From Arsukibacterium sp. UBA3155 (lineage in GTDB: Bacteria > Pseudomonadota > Gammaproteobacteria > Enterobacterales > Alteromonadaceae): 64,000 nt of DNA. The position numbers and the translations under genes were made by a program. Shown here piece by piece: positions 54,612 to 63,944 of this stretch (position 1 is its first letter; every line of letters starts with the position of its first letter). The stretch is taken from NCBI GenBank assembly GCA_002364615.1, contig DEYP01000016.1, positions 151,639 to 215,638 of the forward strand. The letters run 5' to 3'. The notes beneath the pieces were generated by a model that made no database searches, was not told the DNA's origin, and saw only the letters and a list, made by a program, of their open reading frames with translations.

Positions 54612-54648
54612 GATAAATAAAACAGGTCACGCCAAGGTGACCTGTTTT
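54612..54648 (-). terminator. Intrinsic terminator of asnB
   Basis: A perfect 12-bp stem (AAAACAGGTCAC / GTGACCTGTTTT) with a GCCAAG loop, 54619-54648, followed on the minus strand by TTATTTATC. It lies 40 bases after the asnB stop. Confidence 0.9.
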
Positions 54649-54688
54649 ATTAACCGAATGGTTTACTTATGGCAACGTTACCGGTGAA

Positions 54689-56353
54689 CTAGTAACCCTG
54701 AGTGTGAACATCCCGCACGGCCCGGCCGGACGGGTCAGTCATTTCTGCCATTTTGGCATCCCAGGCTAATGCTTCCGGGGTAGAGCAGGCGACCGATTTA
54801 CCACCAGGTACACAGCTAATAGCACCGGCATGCGGGAAGTGCTCCTCAAAAATCACCCGGTAGTAGTAGGCCTCTTTGCTATCGGGCGTATTAACCGGGA
54901 AGCGGAAGCTGGCAGTGGCCATTTGCTGATCGCTGACTTCTTTGCCGGCATGCGCTTTTAAGCTGTCTATCCAGTTGTAGCCCACGCCATCAGAGAATTG
55001 CTCCTTCTGGCGCCACAAAATTTCCTTGGGCAATAAACCATCAAACGCCTGGCGCAGAATATGTTTCTCCATTTTGCCATTGCCACACATTTTCGCCTGT
55101 GGGTTTAAGCGCATGGCGACATCCATAAACTCTTTATCGAGAAAGGGCACCCGGGCTTCGATACCCCAGGCCGACATGGCTTTGTTAGCCCGGTTACAGT
55201 CGAACATATGTAATCGCTTTAGTTTGCGTAAGGTTTCTTCATGAAACTCTTTAGCATCTGGCGCCTTATGAAAATACAAATAGCCACCGAAAATTTCATC
55301 TGCGCCCTCACCCGACAGTACCATTTTAATGCCCATGGCTTTAATTTTGCGGGCCATCAGATACATCGGGGTAGAAGCCCGAATAGTAGTGACGTCATAG
55401 GTTTCCAGAAAATATATAACGTCCCGTAGCGCGTCGAGTGCCTCTTGCACCGTAAAATGCACCGTATGATGCACGGTGCCAATCGCATCGGCTACTTTCT
55501 GGGCGGCAGCCAGATCCGGAGATCCCGGTAAACCCACTGCAAATGAGTGCAAACGCGGCCACCATGCCTCAGACTGGTCGTTATCTTCTACCCGGCGTTT
55601 GGCATACTGCTGGGCAATAGCTGAGATTAATGAGGAATCCAGGCCGCCAGATAGCAAGACGCCATAAGGCACATCTGACATAAGGTGGGTTTTGACACTG
55701 TGTTCCAGTGCCGCCTTTAATTCAGTCTCGCTGGCAGGGTTGTCTTTAACGGCATCAAAACTTTGCCAGTCACGGCTATAATAACTGCGTAGCTCGCCTA
55801 TTTTGCTGTCAAAGTAATGTCCGGGGGGAAACTCTTTAATCTGCTTACAGACCGGCACCAGCGCCTTAAGCTCAGAGGCTACGAATAGCTGGCCGTTTTC
55901 GTCATAGCCATAATACAGCGGGATAATGCCGATATGATCGCGAGCGATAAGATAGCGGCTTTGTTCTGCATCGTACAAAATAAAGGCGAACATACCGTGC
56001 AACTTATCCAGGAAGTCGGCGCCATGTTCTAAATACAGCGGCAGAATAACTTCACAATCAGATTTGGTTTTAAACGGGTAAGGCGTAGCAAGCTCTTTTT
56101 CGAGTTGCTTATGATTGTAGATCTCACCATTCACTGCCAGAATGTGATTTCGATTATCATTAATAAGCGGTTGGGCGCCGTTTTCAGTATCTACAATTGC
56201 CAGACGCTCGTGCACCAGAATGGCATTATCGTCATTCCAAATACCTGACCAGTCAGGACCGCGATGACGTAATAACTTAGATAACTGCAGCGCCTGCTGG
56301 CGCAACGCTTTGACATCAGTACTGATGTCAAGCACCCCAAATATCGAACACAT
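54689..56353 (-). CDS. asnB: Asparagine synthase B (glutamine-hydrolysing)
   Basis: A 554-residue enzyme making asparagine from aspartate with glutamine as amide donor and ATP. The N terminus MCSIFGVLD exposes the glutaminase nucleophile Cys2 after Met removal; RHRGPDWSG and VNGEIYNHK belong to the same domain. The synthetase domain has the PP-loop YGVLLSGGLDSSLISAI and SGEGADEIFGGYLYFHKAP. Length equals E. coli AsnB. The upstream region (56354-56555) has a GTACGT-CTAA-ACGTAC palindrome at 56435-56450. Confidence 0.96.
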   Translation of the reverse strand: MCSIFGVLDISTDVKALRQQALQLSKLLRHRGPDWSGIWNDDNAILVHERLAIVDTENGAQPLINDNRNHILAVNGEIYNHKQLEKELATPYPFKTKSDCEVILPLYLEHGADFLDKLHGMFAFILYDAEQSRYLIARDHIGIIPLYYGYDENGQLFVASELKALVPVCKQIKEFPPGHYFDSKIGELRSYYSRDWQSFDAVKDNPASETELKAALEHSVKTHLMSDVPYGVLLSGGLDSSLISAIAQQYAKRRVEDNDQSEAWWPRLHSFAVGLPGSPDLAAAQKVADAIGTVHHTVHFTVQEALDALRDVIYFLETYDVTTIRASTPMYLMARKIKAMGIKMVLSGEGADEIFGGYLYFHKAPDAKEFHEETLRKLKRLHMFDCNRANKAMSAWGIEARVPFLDKEFMDVAMRLNPQAKMCGNGKMEKHILRQAFDGLLPKEILWRQKEQFSDGVGYNWIDSLKAHAGKEVSDQQMATASFRFPVNTPDSKEAYYYRVIFEEHFPHAGAISCVPGGKSVACSTPEALAWDAKMAEMTDPSGRAVRDVHTQGY

Positions 56354-56434
56354 GATAACCTCTATTAATTAATTTCGAATAAACACTTTTATACCCAAAA
56401 GATTTCGAAAGACGATGGGTAGTTTTGGCAGTAT

Positions 56435-56450
56435 GTACGTCTAAACGTAC
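56435..56450. promoter_or_regulatory. Palindrome upstream of asnB
   Basis: GTACGT-CTAA-ACGTAC lies about 80 bases before the asnB start, in the asnB/DUF3025 divergent region. It could be an operator; the binding protein is unknown. A TATAAA element at 56385-56395 on the minus strand could be the asnB -10. Confidence 0.3.
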
Positions 56451-56555
56451 TTCCTGAATGTGCCATGCCGGCATAAAATTGCAAGCGCTTTTTTGCGCTT
56501 TAGCTAAGTAATTCGCGCTGAAAACGTTCAGCCCCAGCAACAGAAACTATACGCT

Positions 56556-57389
56556 ATGCTAAAAAATGAGGTAAAAAACCGTTTTATGCCGCCACCATGG
56601 TGGGACGCTGAGTGTGTTTCAGGTAATCCGATCTTTGCCGACCTGGAGCAGTTTTTTGATATTAGCAGGCGCGACGCCGCACCAGATATAGCCTGGCTTA
56701 ATCAGTTTGCGCCAACCACAGCGGTAAGGTTTGTTGATAATGAATCGCTAAGCGCTGACGGTCGCTATTACGAAGCGTATATTTATGCAACCGGACAAGT
56801 GCCTACCCGAAGCGATAACTGGCATGACTTTTTTGGCGGATTAATCTGGTGTTTGTTTCCAAAGACTAAAACGTTGCTTAATCAGCTGCATATGGCCGAG
56901 ATAACCAAGCACGGGGCAAAGCAGCGCAGTAAGCTGCGCAATAAGCTGACCTTGCTGGATGAGTGCGGGGTCATTATCTGCCTGGAGCCTGCTATGCCGC
57001 AGCATGCAACGCTGCTGCGCAACCATCAGTGGCAACACACCTTTGTGACGCAGCGCAGTGACTGGTGGCAGGGCGTCAGGCCGGTTATTTTTGGCCATGC
57101 TATCTATGAAATGGCCACCCGGCCCTTTTTAGGCTTAACCGCAAAATGCCTGTTTATCGATGTCCCGGCAGGATTTAGTCACTGGTCTTTAACAGATGCT
57201 TACAGTTTTCTTGATCAGAAATTGCAGCAACAAATTGCTAACGGCGGGTTACTTCTTGATAATGGGCAATTGACTCCATTGCCATTATTAGGGGTGCCTG
57301 GTTGGTGCAGTGCTAATATCAAGACCAGCTTTTATCAGAATACGGATTATTTCCGACCGGTTTCAACAAAAAAATCAAGCAACGATTAG
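56556..57389 (+). CDS. DUF3025 domain-containing protein
   Basis: A 277-residue protein of the DUF3025 family: NRFMPPPWWDAECVSGNPIF lead, YYEAYIYATGQVPTRSDNWHDFFGGLIW (the conserved core), and FPKTKTLLNQLHMAEITKHG. No function is established. It lacks a signal peptide. Ten bases separate it from the ABC transporter genes, so the three may be co-transcribed. Confidence 0.88.
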   Translation: MLKNEVKNRFMPPPWWDAECVSGNPIFADLEQFFDISRRDAAPDIAWLNQFAPTTAVRFVDNESLSADGRYYEAYIYATGQVPTRSDNWHDFFGGLIWCLFPKTKTLLNQLHMAEITKHGAKQRSKLRNKLTLLDECGVIICLEPAMPQHATLLRNHQWQHTFVTQRSDWWQGVRPVIFGHAIYEMATRPFLGLTAKCLFIDVPAGFSHWSLTDAYSFLDQKLQQQIANGGLLLDNGQLTPLPLLGVPGWCSANIKTSFYQNTDYFRPVSTKKSSND

Positions 57390-57398
57390 GAAGCTTAC

Positions 57399-58196
57399 AT
57401 GATAGAAATAAAAGGGTTAGCTAAGGCGTTTGCTATCAGCAAAGGCAATAAATTATCGGATACCGAAAAGCAGGATGTGCGTTACAGCGAAAAAGCCTTC
57501 CATTCAGTACGAGATGTTAGTTTTACTTGCGGCAATGGCGAAGTGTTAGGCTTGCTGGGCCCCAATGGCGCAGGCAAAACCACTACCTTACGGATGTTAT
57601 CTACGGCGCTGAAACAAGACAGTGGTTCGGTATTTATTAACGATATTGATGTACTGCAAAAGCCGATTCAGGCCCGCAAAGAAATCGGCTTTTTATCGGC
57701 AGATACCGGCTTATATGGCAAGCTTACTGCTTTTGAAAATATTGCTTATTTTGCCCGGTTACACGGTATGAAAGAAGCAGCGATAAAAAGCCGGATTGAA
57801 GAGTTGTTTACCATGCTGGATATGCATGACTTTGCCAATCGCCGGGTAGATACCATGTCGACCGGGATGAAACAAAAAACCGCGATTGCCCGCGCGGTGG
57901 TGCACTCGCCCAAAGTGGTTATTCTGGATGAACCGACGACGGGCCTGGACATTATGACGGTTCAAACGGTACTGGATTTTATTAAATCTTTAAAAGCACA
58001 GGGCACCCCGGTAATTTTCTCTACCCACCATCTGGATGAAGTCGGGGCCTTGTGTGACAGAGTAGTTGTTATAGACAAGGGCGTCAGCAGCTTTTCTGGC
58101 AGCCTTGCAGAATTTAAACAACTGACACCGGATGGTGATTTACGACAAGCCTTTTTGGCCGTTATTGCCAATCAACCTCAGCAGGGAGCAGCCTAA
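57399..58196 (+). CDS. natA: ABC transporter ATP-binding protein (NatA-like)
   Basis: A 265-residue ABC ATPase. Walker A is [16 protein letters not shown], the signature is [13 protein letters not shown], and Walker B is [13 protein letters not shown]. NatA-type proteins, with NatB, expel sodium or other substrates. An unusual point is an insertion before the first strand (residues ~8-34, [20 protein letters not shown]) found in this NatA subgroup. Two bases separate it from the permease gene. Confidence 0.88.
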   Translation: MIEIKGLAKAFAISKGNKLSDTEKQDVRYSEKAFHSVRDVSFTCGNGEVLGLLGPNGAGKTTTLRMLSTALKQDSGSVFINDIDVLQKPIQARKEIGFLSADTGLYGKLTAFENIAYFARLHGMKEAAIKSRIEELFTMLDMHDFANRRVDTMSTGMKQKTAIARAVVHSPKVVILDEPTTGLDIMTVQTVLDFIKSLKAQGTPVIFSTHHLDEVGALCDRVVVIDKGVSSFSGSLAEFKQLTPDGDLRQAFLAVIANQPQQGAA

Positions 58197-58197
58197 T

Positions 58198-59400
58198 ATG
58201 TGGCAGGTTTACTTTAAAGAATTAACCGAATTACTGCGCGATAAAAAAACCCTTATTTTTGTTATTTTACTGCCCATTCTTATTTTTCCGGTACTGTTTG
58301 GTATTGTTGGCCTGGTGATGGCAACCACCACCAGTAAAGCAATGGAAGAGCAGCATCGTTATGTCATTATCAATGAGCAACAGGCACCAGAGTTTGCTGA
58401 AGCGCTGTTCTACCATAAAAACTTTAAAAAAGTTGAAACCACGCTCAATAGTGAGCAAGAACTGATTGCCGCTATTCGAAATGAAGAGTTTGATGTGGCA
58501 CTGGTGATCCCGGCTGACTTTGCCAGGCGAAAAGACGCGGTAGAGCAGACAGAGTGGCAACTTATATATAACCGTTCGTCGCAACTGGACTTTATGTACA
58601 ACTATTTCGACGAAATGCTAAAAGAGTATACCGAGACGTTGCAGCGGGGCACGCTAAGTCAGCTCGGCGTTGACCCGGCCAATCTGACCGCGATATTGAA
58701 GCCGGTTGAACTTACAAGGGTTAATACGGCTGAGCAGCGAGAAAATATTGGGGAGAGCATGGGCGCGATCTTAGCTTATGCCCTGGTGCTGTTGTGCTTA
58801 AGCGGCGCAATGTATCCGGCAGTAGATATGGGCGCGGGCGAGAAAGAGCGTGGCACCCTGGAAACTCTGCTAATTTGTCCGGTTAGCCGCACTGCCATTG
58901 TTTTGGGTAAGTTTTTAACCGTGCTGACTACCGCGCTAATGACAGCCTTGATAACCGTCGTCAGTCTTGGTGTGTGGGGGGCGATTATCAGTGCTTTTGC
59001 TGACTTGTCGAAAGTATCTGAAGCCCTGGCCAGCATTACCATCGTCGATTTAATGCTGATGTTTTCTTTACTGCTGCCTACCGCCGCTATTTTTGCTGCA
59101 TTACTGCTGGCTATCTCTATCTACGCCCGCACCTTTAAAGAAGCGCAGAATTATATGAGTCCGCTGACAATATTGGTGATAGTACCGTTAATGATTGCCA
59201 TGGCGCCAGGCATGGAGCTGGATGTCACCACAGCCTTAATACCGCTGACCAATATTGCGCTGGCGATTAAAGAGTTACTTAAAGGTACTGCCGACTACGG
59301 TTTGCTGGCACTGATATTCGCTTCAACCACCGCTCTGGCGGGGGCGCTGATTGCGTTTTGTGTCCATTGGTTTCAACAAGAAAAAGTGCTATTTCGTTAA
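58198..59400 (+). CDS. natB: ABC transporter permease (NatB-like)
   Basis: A 400-residue permease: a first membrane segment (LIFVILLPILIFPVLFGIVGL), a long periplasmic domain (~45-215) and five further segments. GEKERGTLETLLICPVSR is the conserved cytoplasmic coupling helix of NatB/ABC-2 permeases. The start MWQVYFKELTELLRDKKTL at 58198 is preferred; an in-frame ATG upstream lies within natA. It partners the preceding ATPase. Confidence 0.88.
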   Translation: MWQVYFKELTELLRDKKTLIFVILLPILIFPVLFGIVGLVMATTTSKAMEEQHRYVIINEQQAPEFAEALFYHKNFKKVETTLNSEQELIAAIRNEEFDVALVIPADFARRKDAVEQTEWQLIYNRSSQLDFMYNYFDEMLKEYTETLQRGTLSQLGVDPANLTAILKPVELTRVNTAEQRENIGESMGAILAYALVLLCLSGAMYPAVDMGAGEKERGTLETLLICPVSRTAIVLGKFLTVLTTALMTALITVVSLGVWGAIISAFADLSKVSEALASITIVDLMLMFSLLLPTAAIFAALLLAISIYARTFKEAQNYMSPLTILVIVPLMIAMAPGMELDVTTALIPLTNIALAIKELLKGTADYGLLALIFASTTALAGALIAFCVHWFQQEKVLFR

Positions 59401-59415
59401 ACAACTAAACAAAAT

Positions 59416-59434
59416 GGTATTGATAACAATTCGT
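59416..59434 (+). promoter_or_regulatory. Possible Fur box upstream of bfd
   Basis: The 19 bases beginning GGTATTGATAACAATTCGT match about 12 positions of the Fur consensus (GATAATGATAATCATTATC), with TGATAA perfect, and lie 45 bases before the bfd start. Iron control of bfd is well known in other bacteria. Confidence 0.4.
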
Positions 59435-59478
59435 AATTAGATTAATATGGCGCTGTGTTGATATTGAGAGGCAGCGCC

Positions 59479-59685
59479 ATGTTCGTTTGTTTATGTAAAG
59501 CAGTGTCAGATAAAGCGATTAAACAGCAGATTGCTATGGGTACCAGTACGATGCGGGAATTAAAAGCCAGCTTAGGAGTGGGTAGTCAATGTGGTAAATG
59601 TGTTTGTCAGGCTAGCGCTATTTTGCACAATGAACTTGTAAAACAATCAATTGATATTGATAAGCTGGCAAAACCCGCCGCCTGA
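59479..59685 (+). CDS. bfd: Bacterioferritin-associated ferredoxin
   Basis: A 68-residue [2Fe-2S] protein. Cysteines 4, 6, 38 and 41 (FVCLCKAVSD and SQCGKCVC) bind the cluster in the usual Bfd arrangement. It reduces and releases ferric iron stored in bacterioferritin. ATG 59479 follows GAGGCAGC; the longer frame above it is not supported. No bacterioferritin gene is near. A candidate Fur box lies upstream. Confidence 0.92.
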   Translation: MFVCLCKAVSDKAIKQQIAMGTSTMRELKASLGVGSQCGKCVCQASAILHNELVKQSIDIDKLAKPAA

Positions 59686-59931
59686 GTCACCTGTTATTGT
59701 TATTTGTAGTACGGCGGTTTAGCACGTAACCAAACCTAGGCTGCTTGCCCGACTTATTTTCCGCATTAATTTTTTATTTATTCCACTTTCCACTTTCCAT
59801 TTCCAGGTTTATTCTGAATTTTCTGCTATTTCAGTTCTGTTTTGAACGACTTAACGCCATAATATCCACAGATAAATGGGCTAAGCTTGTATATCGACTA
59901 CTAAAATCTGATAGGAGCGCACGGTAACGTT

Positions 59932-60822
59932 ATGGATAAAATTAAACAGGTCGCCATAGTAGGCGGGGTACACGGTAACGAATTCTCGGGTATCTATTTA
60001 GTAAAACAATATCAGGCAACGCCACAACACGTTACCCGGCCCAGTTTTGACAGCCGTTGCGTCTGGGCTAACCCCGAAGCGTATTATGCCAATAAACGCT
60101 ATATACATAGCGATTTAAACCGGCAGTTTAAAAATGTTGATCTGGCTAACTCTTCACTTAGCAACTATGAACAAAGCCGGGCTAAAGTGCTAAATGCTGA
60201 ACTTGGCCCAAAAGGCGCCGCGAAAACCGACTTACTGATAGATTTACATAACACCACCAGCAATATGGGCGCCTGTTTAATTCTGACTCAGGCGGGGCCT
60301 TTCTACAATAAGTTGGCTGCGTATGTGAAAATGAAAATGCCCGAGGCGATAATTTCCCGCGACGAAGATCATTTTGCTGCTGCAGACCATGCGCTGATGT
60401 GCACGCTTGGCCGATATGGTGTGCTGGTTGAAGTGGGGCCGCAGCCGCAATCGGTACTGCGCCACGATGTGCTGGAGTTAATGGATCGGATGACCCAGCA
60501 TATTCTTGATTTTGTTGAGCTTTATAACACAGATAAACTGCCACCATTGCCAGAGCACACGGAAGCATTCCGGTATCTGCATAGTATTAAACTGCCAATG
60601 AATGAGCAGGGTGAACGGTTGGGGATGGTCCATAAAAATGTGCAGGATAAAGATTATCAGCCCATTCAACCAGGCGATCCGATTTTTATGCTATTCGATG
60701 GTACTGAAATTTGCTATGAAGGCCAGCAGACGGTATATCCAACTTTTATTAATGAGGCAGCTTACTATGATAATAATCTGGCAATGTCATTAAATGAAAA
60801 AGTGCTGATTACGCTGGAATAA
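59932..60822 (+). CDS. Aspartoacylase / AstE-like deacylase
   Basis: A 296-residue zinc hydrolase of the aspartoacylase branch of the AstE/AspA family. Zinc ligands are in VGGVHGNEFSG (His, Glu) and the later DLHNTTSNMGACL (His). The acid-base Glu is in VLVEVGPQPQ. It removes an acyl group from N-acylated amino acids (aspartate in ASPA, other N-acyl amino acids in relatives). The start MDKIKQVAIVGG follows AGGAGCG. Confidence 0.85.
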   Translation: MDKIKQVAIVGGVHGNEFSGIYLVKQYQATPQHVTRPSFDSRCVWANPEAYYANKRYIHSDLNRQFKNVDLANSSLSNYEQSRAKVLNAELGPKGAAKTDLLIDLHNTTSNMGACLILTQAGPFYNKLAAYVKMKMPEAIISRDEDHFAAADHALMCTLGRYGVLVEVGPQPQSVLRHDVLELMDRMTQHILDFVELYNTDKLPPLPEHTEAFRYLHSIKLPMNEQGERLGMVHKNVQDKDYQPIQPGDPIFMLFDGTEICYEGQQTVYPTFINEAAYYDNNLAMSLNEKVLITLE

Positions 60823-60901
60823 CCGCAACAATACGTTCGTTTTAGCGGTTAATTATGTTATTAATTTGCTACGTTTTTAGAGATGGTTAAACTGGAGCGC
60901 T

Positions 60902-61747
60902 ATGTATCGGAAGTGTGGGCTGAGTTTACGGTGTGCGAGTGCAGCGGTGCTTTTTAGCACAGCAATGCTGTTTAGCCTTGCAGCTAGCGCCGGTGCGTTG
61001 CAACCTGAGCAATCTGTTTTACATTTGTACACAGAATATAGTCCCCCGGGCGAGTACCTCGATAGTAACGGTGAGGTAGCCGGAGCTACAGTAGAATTGA
61101 TTAAATTGCTGCTGCAGCGGCTGGATCAACCTGCAACAATTGAATTGCTGCCCTGGGCCCGTGCTCTGGAGCGGGCCCAACTGGAGCCCAACAGTGGGGT
61201 GTTTGAAACGGTGCGTAATCAAGAACGCGAAACGCGATTTAAATGGGTTGGGCCGTTAAAAATGCATACTATCGGTTTATATGGTCGTAATGATGTCTTC
61301 AACGGCCGTCAGATAAACCCCATTGTCAGCAACAACTATCTTGCTTGTGAATATCGCAAGTCGGTGCATGTTAACACGTTAAAAAGACTAGGTTTTGCTG
61401 AAGGACGCAACCTTGTCCTGACGGTTAACCATGGCGATTGCTTTAAATTGTTAGTTAAAGGCAGAGTGCAGCTGGTGGTACTAAACGAAGCGGGATTTGC
61501 CGAACGTCAGCTGCAAATGCAGCAAGCAGGTTATGATTTGGTTTTTTTACAACCGTTAAACCAGGTAAGGCTGTATCTGGCTCTCTCGGTGGATATTGAT
61601 GACAGTGTCATTTCGCGCTGGCAACAGGTGCTGGAACAGAGCTACCTTGACGGCAGTATGCGGGCGCTCTATCAGGGCGTCTATTCTGAACAGATGATAA
61701 ACCGCCTAGAGCAATTCGCCATTGAGAGGCAAATGCCGTTGCAGTAA
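60902..61747 (+). CDS. Periplasmic amino-acid-type solute-binding protein
   Basis: A 281-residue protein with a signal peptide (LRCASAAVLFSTAMLFSLAASAGA). The mature domain starts LHLYTEYSPPGEYLDSNGEVAGATVELIK, the beginning of SBP-bac-3 type proteins, then NQERETRFKWVGPLKM (typical 'R-x-F-x-W-V-G-P'). It is of the class often lacking a dedicated permease in Shewanella-like genomes. The start has GGAGCGC and a palindromic terminator overlaps its stop. Confidence 0.8.
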   Translation: MYRKCGLSLRCASAAVLFSTAMLFSLAASAGALQPEQSVLHLYTEYSPPGEYLDSNGEVAGATVELIKLLLQRLDQPATIELLPWARALERAQLEPNSGVFETVRNQERETRFKWVGPLKMHTIGLYGRNDVFNGRQINPIVSNNYLACEYRKSVHVNTLKRLGFAEGRNLVLTVNHGDCFKLLVKGRVQLVVLNEAGFAERQLQMQQAGYDLVFLQPLNQVRLYLALSVDIDDSVISRWQQVLEQSYLDGSMRALYQGVYSEQMINRLEQFAIERQMPLQ

Positions 61748-61765
61748 ATATTACTGCAACTTTTA
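61738..61765. terminator. Bidirectional intrinsic terminator
   Basis: GTTGCAGTAA-ATA-TTACTGCAAC (61738-61760) is a perfect 10-bp stem with a 3-base loop and includes the stop codon of the binding protein gene. TTTTA follows on the plus strand and AACGGC on the minus, so it mainly ends the plus-strand gene but also faces the GNAT gene. Confidence 0.8.
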
Positions 61766-61774
61766 GCAGGGCGC

Positions 61775-62263
61775 TTATTCTGACTGGTTTGCCAGGATTT
61801 TAATTTGTTGTTCGGTTAAGCGATAACCTACCCATTCGGTTTTCTCTTGCGCTTCTAATGCCTGATAAAATTTAATTGCCGGTGTATTCCAATCCAGCAC
61901 GCTCCACTCGAAACGGCCACAATCGTTATCAGCGGCAATCTTTGCCAATGCTCTAAACAACGCTTTGCCAGCACCGCTGCGCCGGGCGTCAGGGGTAATA
62001 TACAGATCTTCGAGATATAAACCGTATTTACCCAGCCAGGTCGAATAATTATAGAAGTACACGGCAAAACCAATGGCGCTACCACCCTGTTCACAAATCA
62101 ACGCATGGGCTTTGGCATCAGCGGTAAACAAAGTGTCGTTAATCATCTCAATCGAAGTCAGCACCTCGTGTTCGGCCTTCTCAAAAATGGCCAGTTCGGT
62201 GATAAATTGCAAAATCGTTGTAGCATCAGCAGCTGTCGCTGCTCTGATGTTTAAATCTCTCAT
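61775..62263 (-). CDS. GNAT-family N-acetyltransferase
   Basis: A 162-residue acetyltransferase. IRAATAADATTILQFITELA begins the fold; YLEDLYITPDARRSGAGKALFRALAKIA carries the acetyl-CoA loop (RRSGAG), and FEWSVLDWNTPAIKFYQALEA is typical of the SpeG/diamine N-acetyltransferase-like group. ATG 62263 (MRDLNIRAA) is preferred to an upstream frame. It follows gloA by 16 bases. Confidence 0.85.
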   Translation of the reverse strand: MRDLNIRAATAADATTILQFITELAIFEKAEHEVLTSIEMINDTLFTADAKAHALICEQGGSAIGFAVYFYNYSTWLGKYGLYLEDLYITPDARRSGAGKALFRALAKIAADNDCGRFEWSVLDWNTPAIKFYQALEAQEKTEWVGYRLTEQQIKILANQSE

Positions 62264-62279
62264 AAAAGCTCCGTGTTGA

Positions 62280-62681
62280 TTACAGGCTGTCGTAGTGTGC
62301 TTTCTTTTGAATAAGTTCAATGGAGTAATTATCAGGATCACGGACAAAAGCAATTTCAGTGGTACCGCCTTTTACCGGACCAGGTTCGCGGCTTATTACA
62401 CCGCCTTTGGCACGAATTTTATCGCAGGCGTCGTACACGTTCTCAACTTCCAGCGCAATATGGCCATAAGCATTGCCTAAGTCGTAGCTGTCGGTGTCCC
62501 AGTTATACGTAAGCTCCAGCACGGTATGCTCGCTCTCTTCACCATAACCGACAAAGGCTAAGGTGTATTTATACTCTTTATTGTCAGACTGGCGCAGCAG
62601 CTTCATACCCAGTACTTCGGTGTAAAAGGCGATCGACTTTTCTAAATTACCCACGCGCAGCATGGTATGTAGCATTCTCAT
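62280..62681 (-). CDS. gloA: Lactoylglutathione lyase (glyoxalase I)
   Basis: A 133-residue enzyme that isomerises the methylglyoxal-glutathione hemithioacetal. Metal ligands are visible: His5 ([10 protein letters not shown]), Glu in [10 protein letters not shown], His in [11 protein letters not shown], and Glu in SIELIQ. Length and motif ([19 protein letters not shown]) fit the nickel-type proteobacterial GloA. It precedes the GNAT gene in a two-gene unit. Confidence 0.95.
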   Translation of the reverse strand: MRMLHTMLRVGNLEKSIAFYTEVLGMKLLRQSDNKEYKYTLAFVGYGEESEHTVLELTYNWDTDSYDLGNAYGHIALEVENVYDACDKIRAKGGVISREPGPVKGGTTEIAFVRDPDNYSIELIQKKAHYDSL

Positions 62682-62898
62682 GCAAACTCCTATTCGGCTT
62701 GTGTGTTTAAATTAGCGGTTAGATAGCTGATGTTAGCATAATATGCTGCGGCAAAAGGACCGCTAAGCGCCAGAAGCACCATATTGATTGTTAAATCGAC
62801 TCACCTTGCTGATTAGGTGGATAAGAACAAGCGAACATATACAAAGCCAGCTAACCCCAGTATGCTGAAAACTATATTGATAAGAAAAGGAATTATTC

Positions 62899-63813
62899 TT
62901 GGCTTCAGCTAATCTACTCGCCCTTATTGATGATATTGCCACGTTGCTGGATGATGTTGCGGTGCTTTCAAAAGTGGCGGTTAAGAAAACCGCGGGGGTA
63001 CTCGGTGATGACTTGGCGTTAAATGCTAACCAGGTCAGTGGTGTTAAACCTGATCGGGAAATTCCGGTAGTTTGGGCGGTGGCAAAAGGCTCTTTTCTAA
63101 ACAAGCTCATTTTAGTTCCTGCAGCGCTATTAATCAGCGCGTTTGTCCCGGTGCTGATTACCGTATTGCTTATTCTGGGCGGTTTATATCTGTGTAATGA
63201 GGGCGCTGAAAAAGTACTGCACCGTTTTTTTCTGCGGCCATCGCCAGTCGAACGTGCGGCTCGCCTTAAAGCACTGGCAGATGAGAGTATTGACATCGTG
63301 GCTTTAGAAAAGGAAAAAATAACAGGGGCCATTCGTACCGATTTTATTCTGTCGGCAGAGATTGTGGTTATTGCGCTTGGTAGCGTAAAGCAGGCTGGTA
63401 TCGTCACTCAGTTGGGCGTGTTAAGCGCCATTAGTATTGCGGTAACCATCGGCGTCTATGGTCTGGTGGCGGCCATAGTGAAGATGGATGACGCCGGTTT
63501 ACATATGCTCAGAAAAGCAGTCAGTGGTAATTGGAATAATGTACAACGCACGGTTGGTCGCGGCTTGCTGATTGCGGCGCCATTATTGATGAAGACACTG
63601 GCTATTGTCGGAACCATTGCGATGTTTCTGGTAGGTGGCGGCATTCTTTCACATAACATCCCGCTATTTCATCACGTTTCATTGCTGCTTCAGCAAGCCG
63701 CTCCGTCGCTCAGTGTGATTACGCCAGTGCTATTTGATGGCGTAATCGGTTTTATCGCCGGTGCTATTATTGTCGCGATCTTGAGTCTGATTGGCCATAT
63801 GCGTGGTAAATAG
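62899..63813 (+). CDS. DUF808 (YedI-like) membrane protein
   Basis: A 304-residue protein with a conserved soluble N terminus (LLALIDDIATLLDDVAVLSK then VAVKKTAGVLGDDLALNANQ) and four or five membrane segments, matching DUF808/YedI. The start is TTG at 62899 with AAAAGGAAT before it. Function is unknown. A GC-rich hairpin follows at 63924, possibly ending a gene beyond the window. Confidence 0.9.
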   Translation: MASANLLALIDDIATLLDDVAVLSKVAVKKTAGVLGDDLALNANQVSGVKPDREIPVVWAVAKGSFLNKLILVPAALLISAFVPVLITVLLILGGLYLCNEGAEKVLHRFFLRPSPVERAARLKALADESIDIVALEKEKITGAIRTDFILSAEIVVIALGSVKQAGIVTQLGVLSAISIAVTIGVYGLVAAIVKMDDAGLHMLRKAVSGNWNNVQRTVGRGLLIAAPLLMKTLAIVGTIAMFLVGGGILSHNIPLFHHVSLLLQQAAPSLSVITPVLFDGVIGFIAGAIIVAILSLIGHMRGK

Positions 63814-63923
63814 TCAGTTGGTCTGCACCAGCTCAGAATGGACATATGTTGCAGCCGGGGTAGTTAGCCTGTCTGCGACACTCAGATTATTATTCCGTTT
63901 GGTTGGTTTTTTGCAACAAAGAA

Positions 63924-63944
63924 GGGCCTCTATTATAGAGGCCC
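63924..63944 (-). terminator. GC-rich hairpin near the right edge
   Basis: GGGCCTCTAT and ATAGAGGCCC form a perfect stem with a single T loop. On the minus strand TTCTTTG follows, so it is probably the terminator of a minus-strand gene starting beyond 64000. The bases from 63945 to 64000 carry no gene I can support. Confidence 0.55.

Noticed and set aside
59745-59927. A 60-residue hydrophobic frame between bfd and the aspartoacylase gene
   Set aside because: It has no ribosome site, its composition reflects an AT-rich intergenic stretch, and it ends at the next gene's leader.
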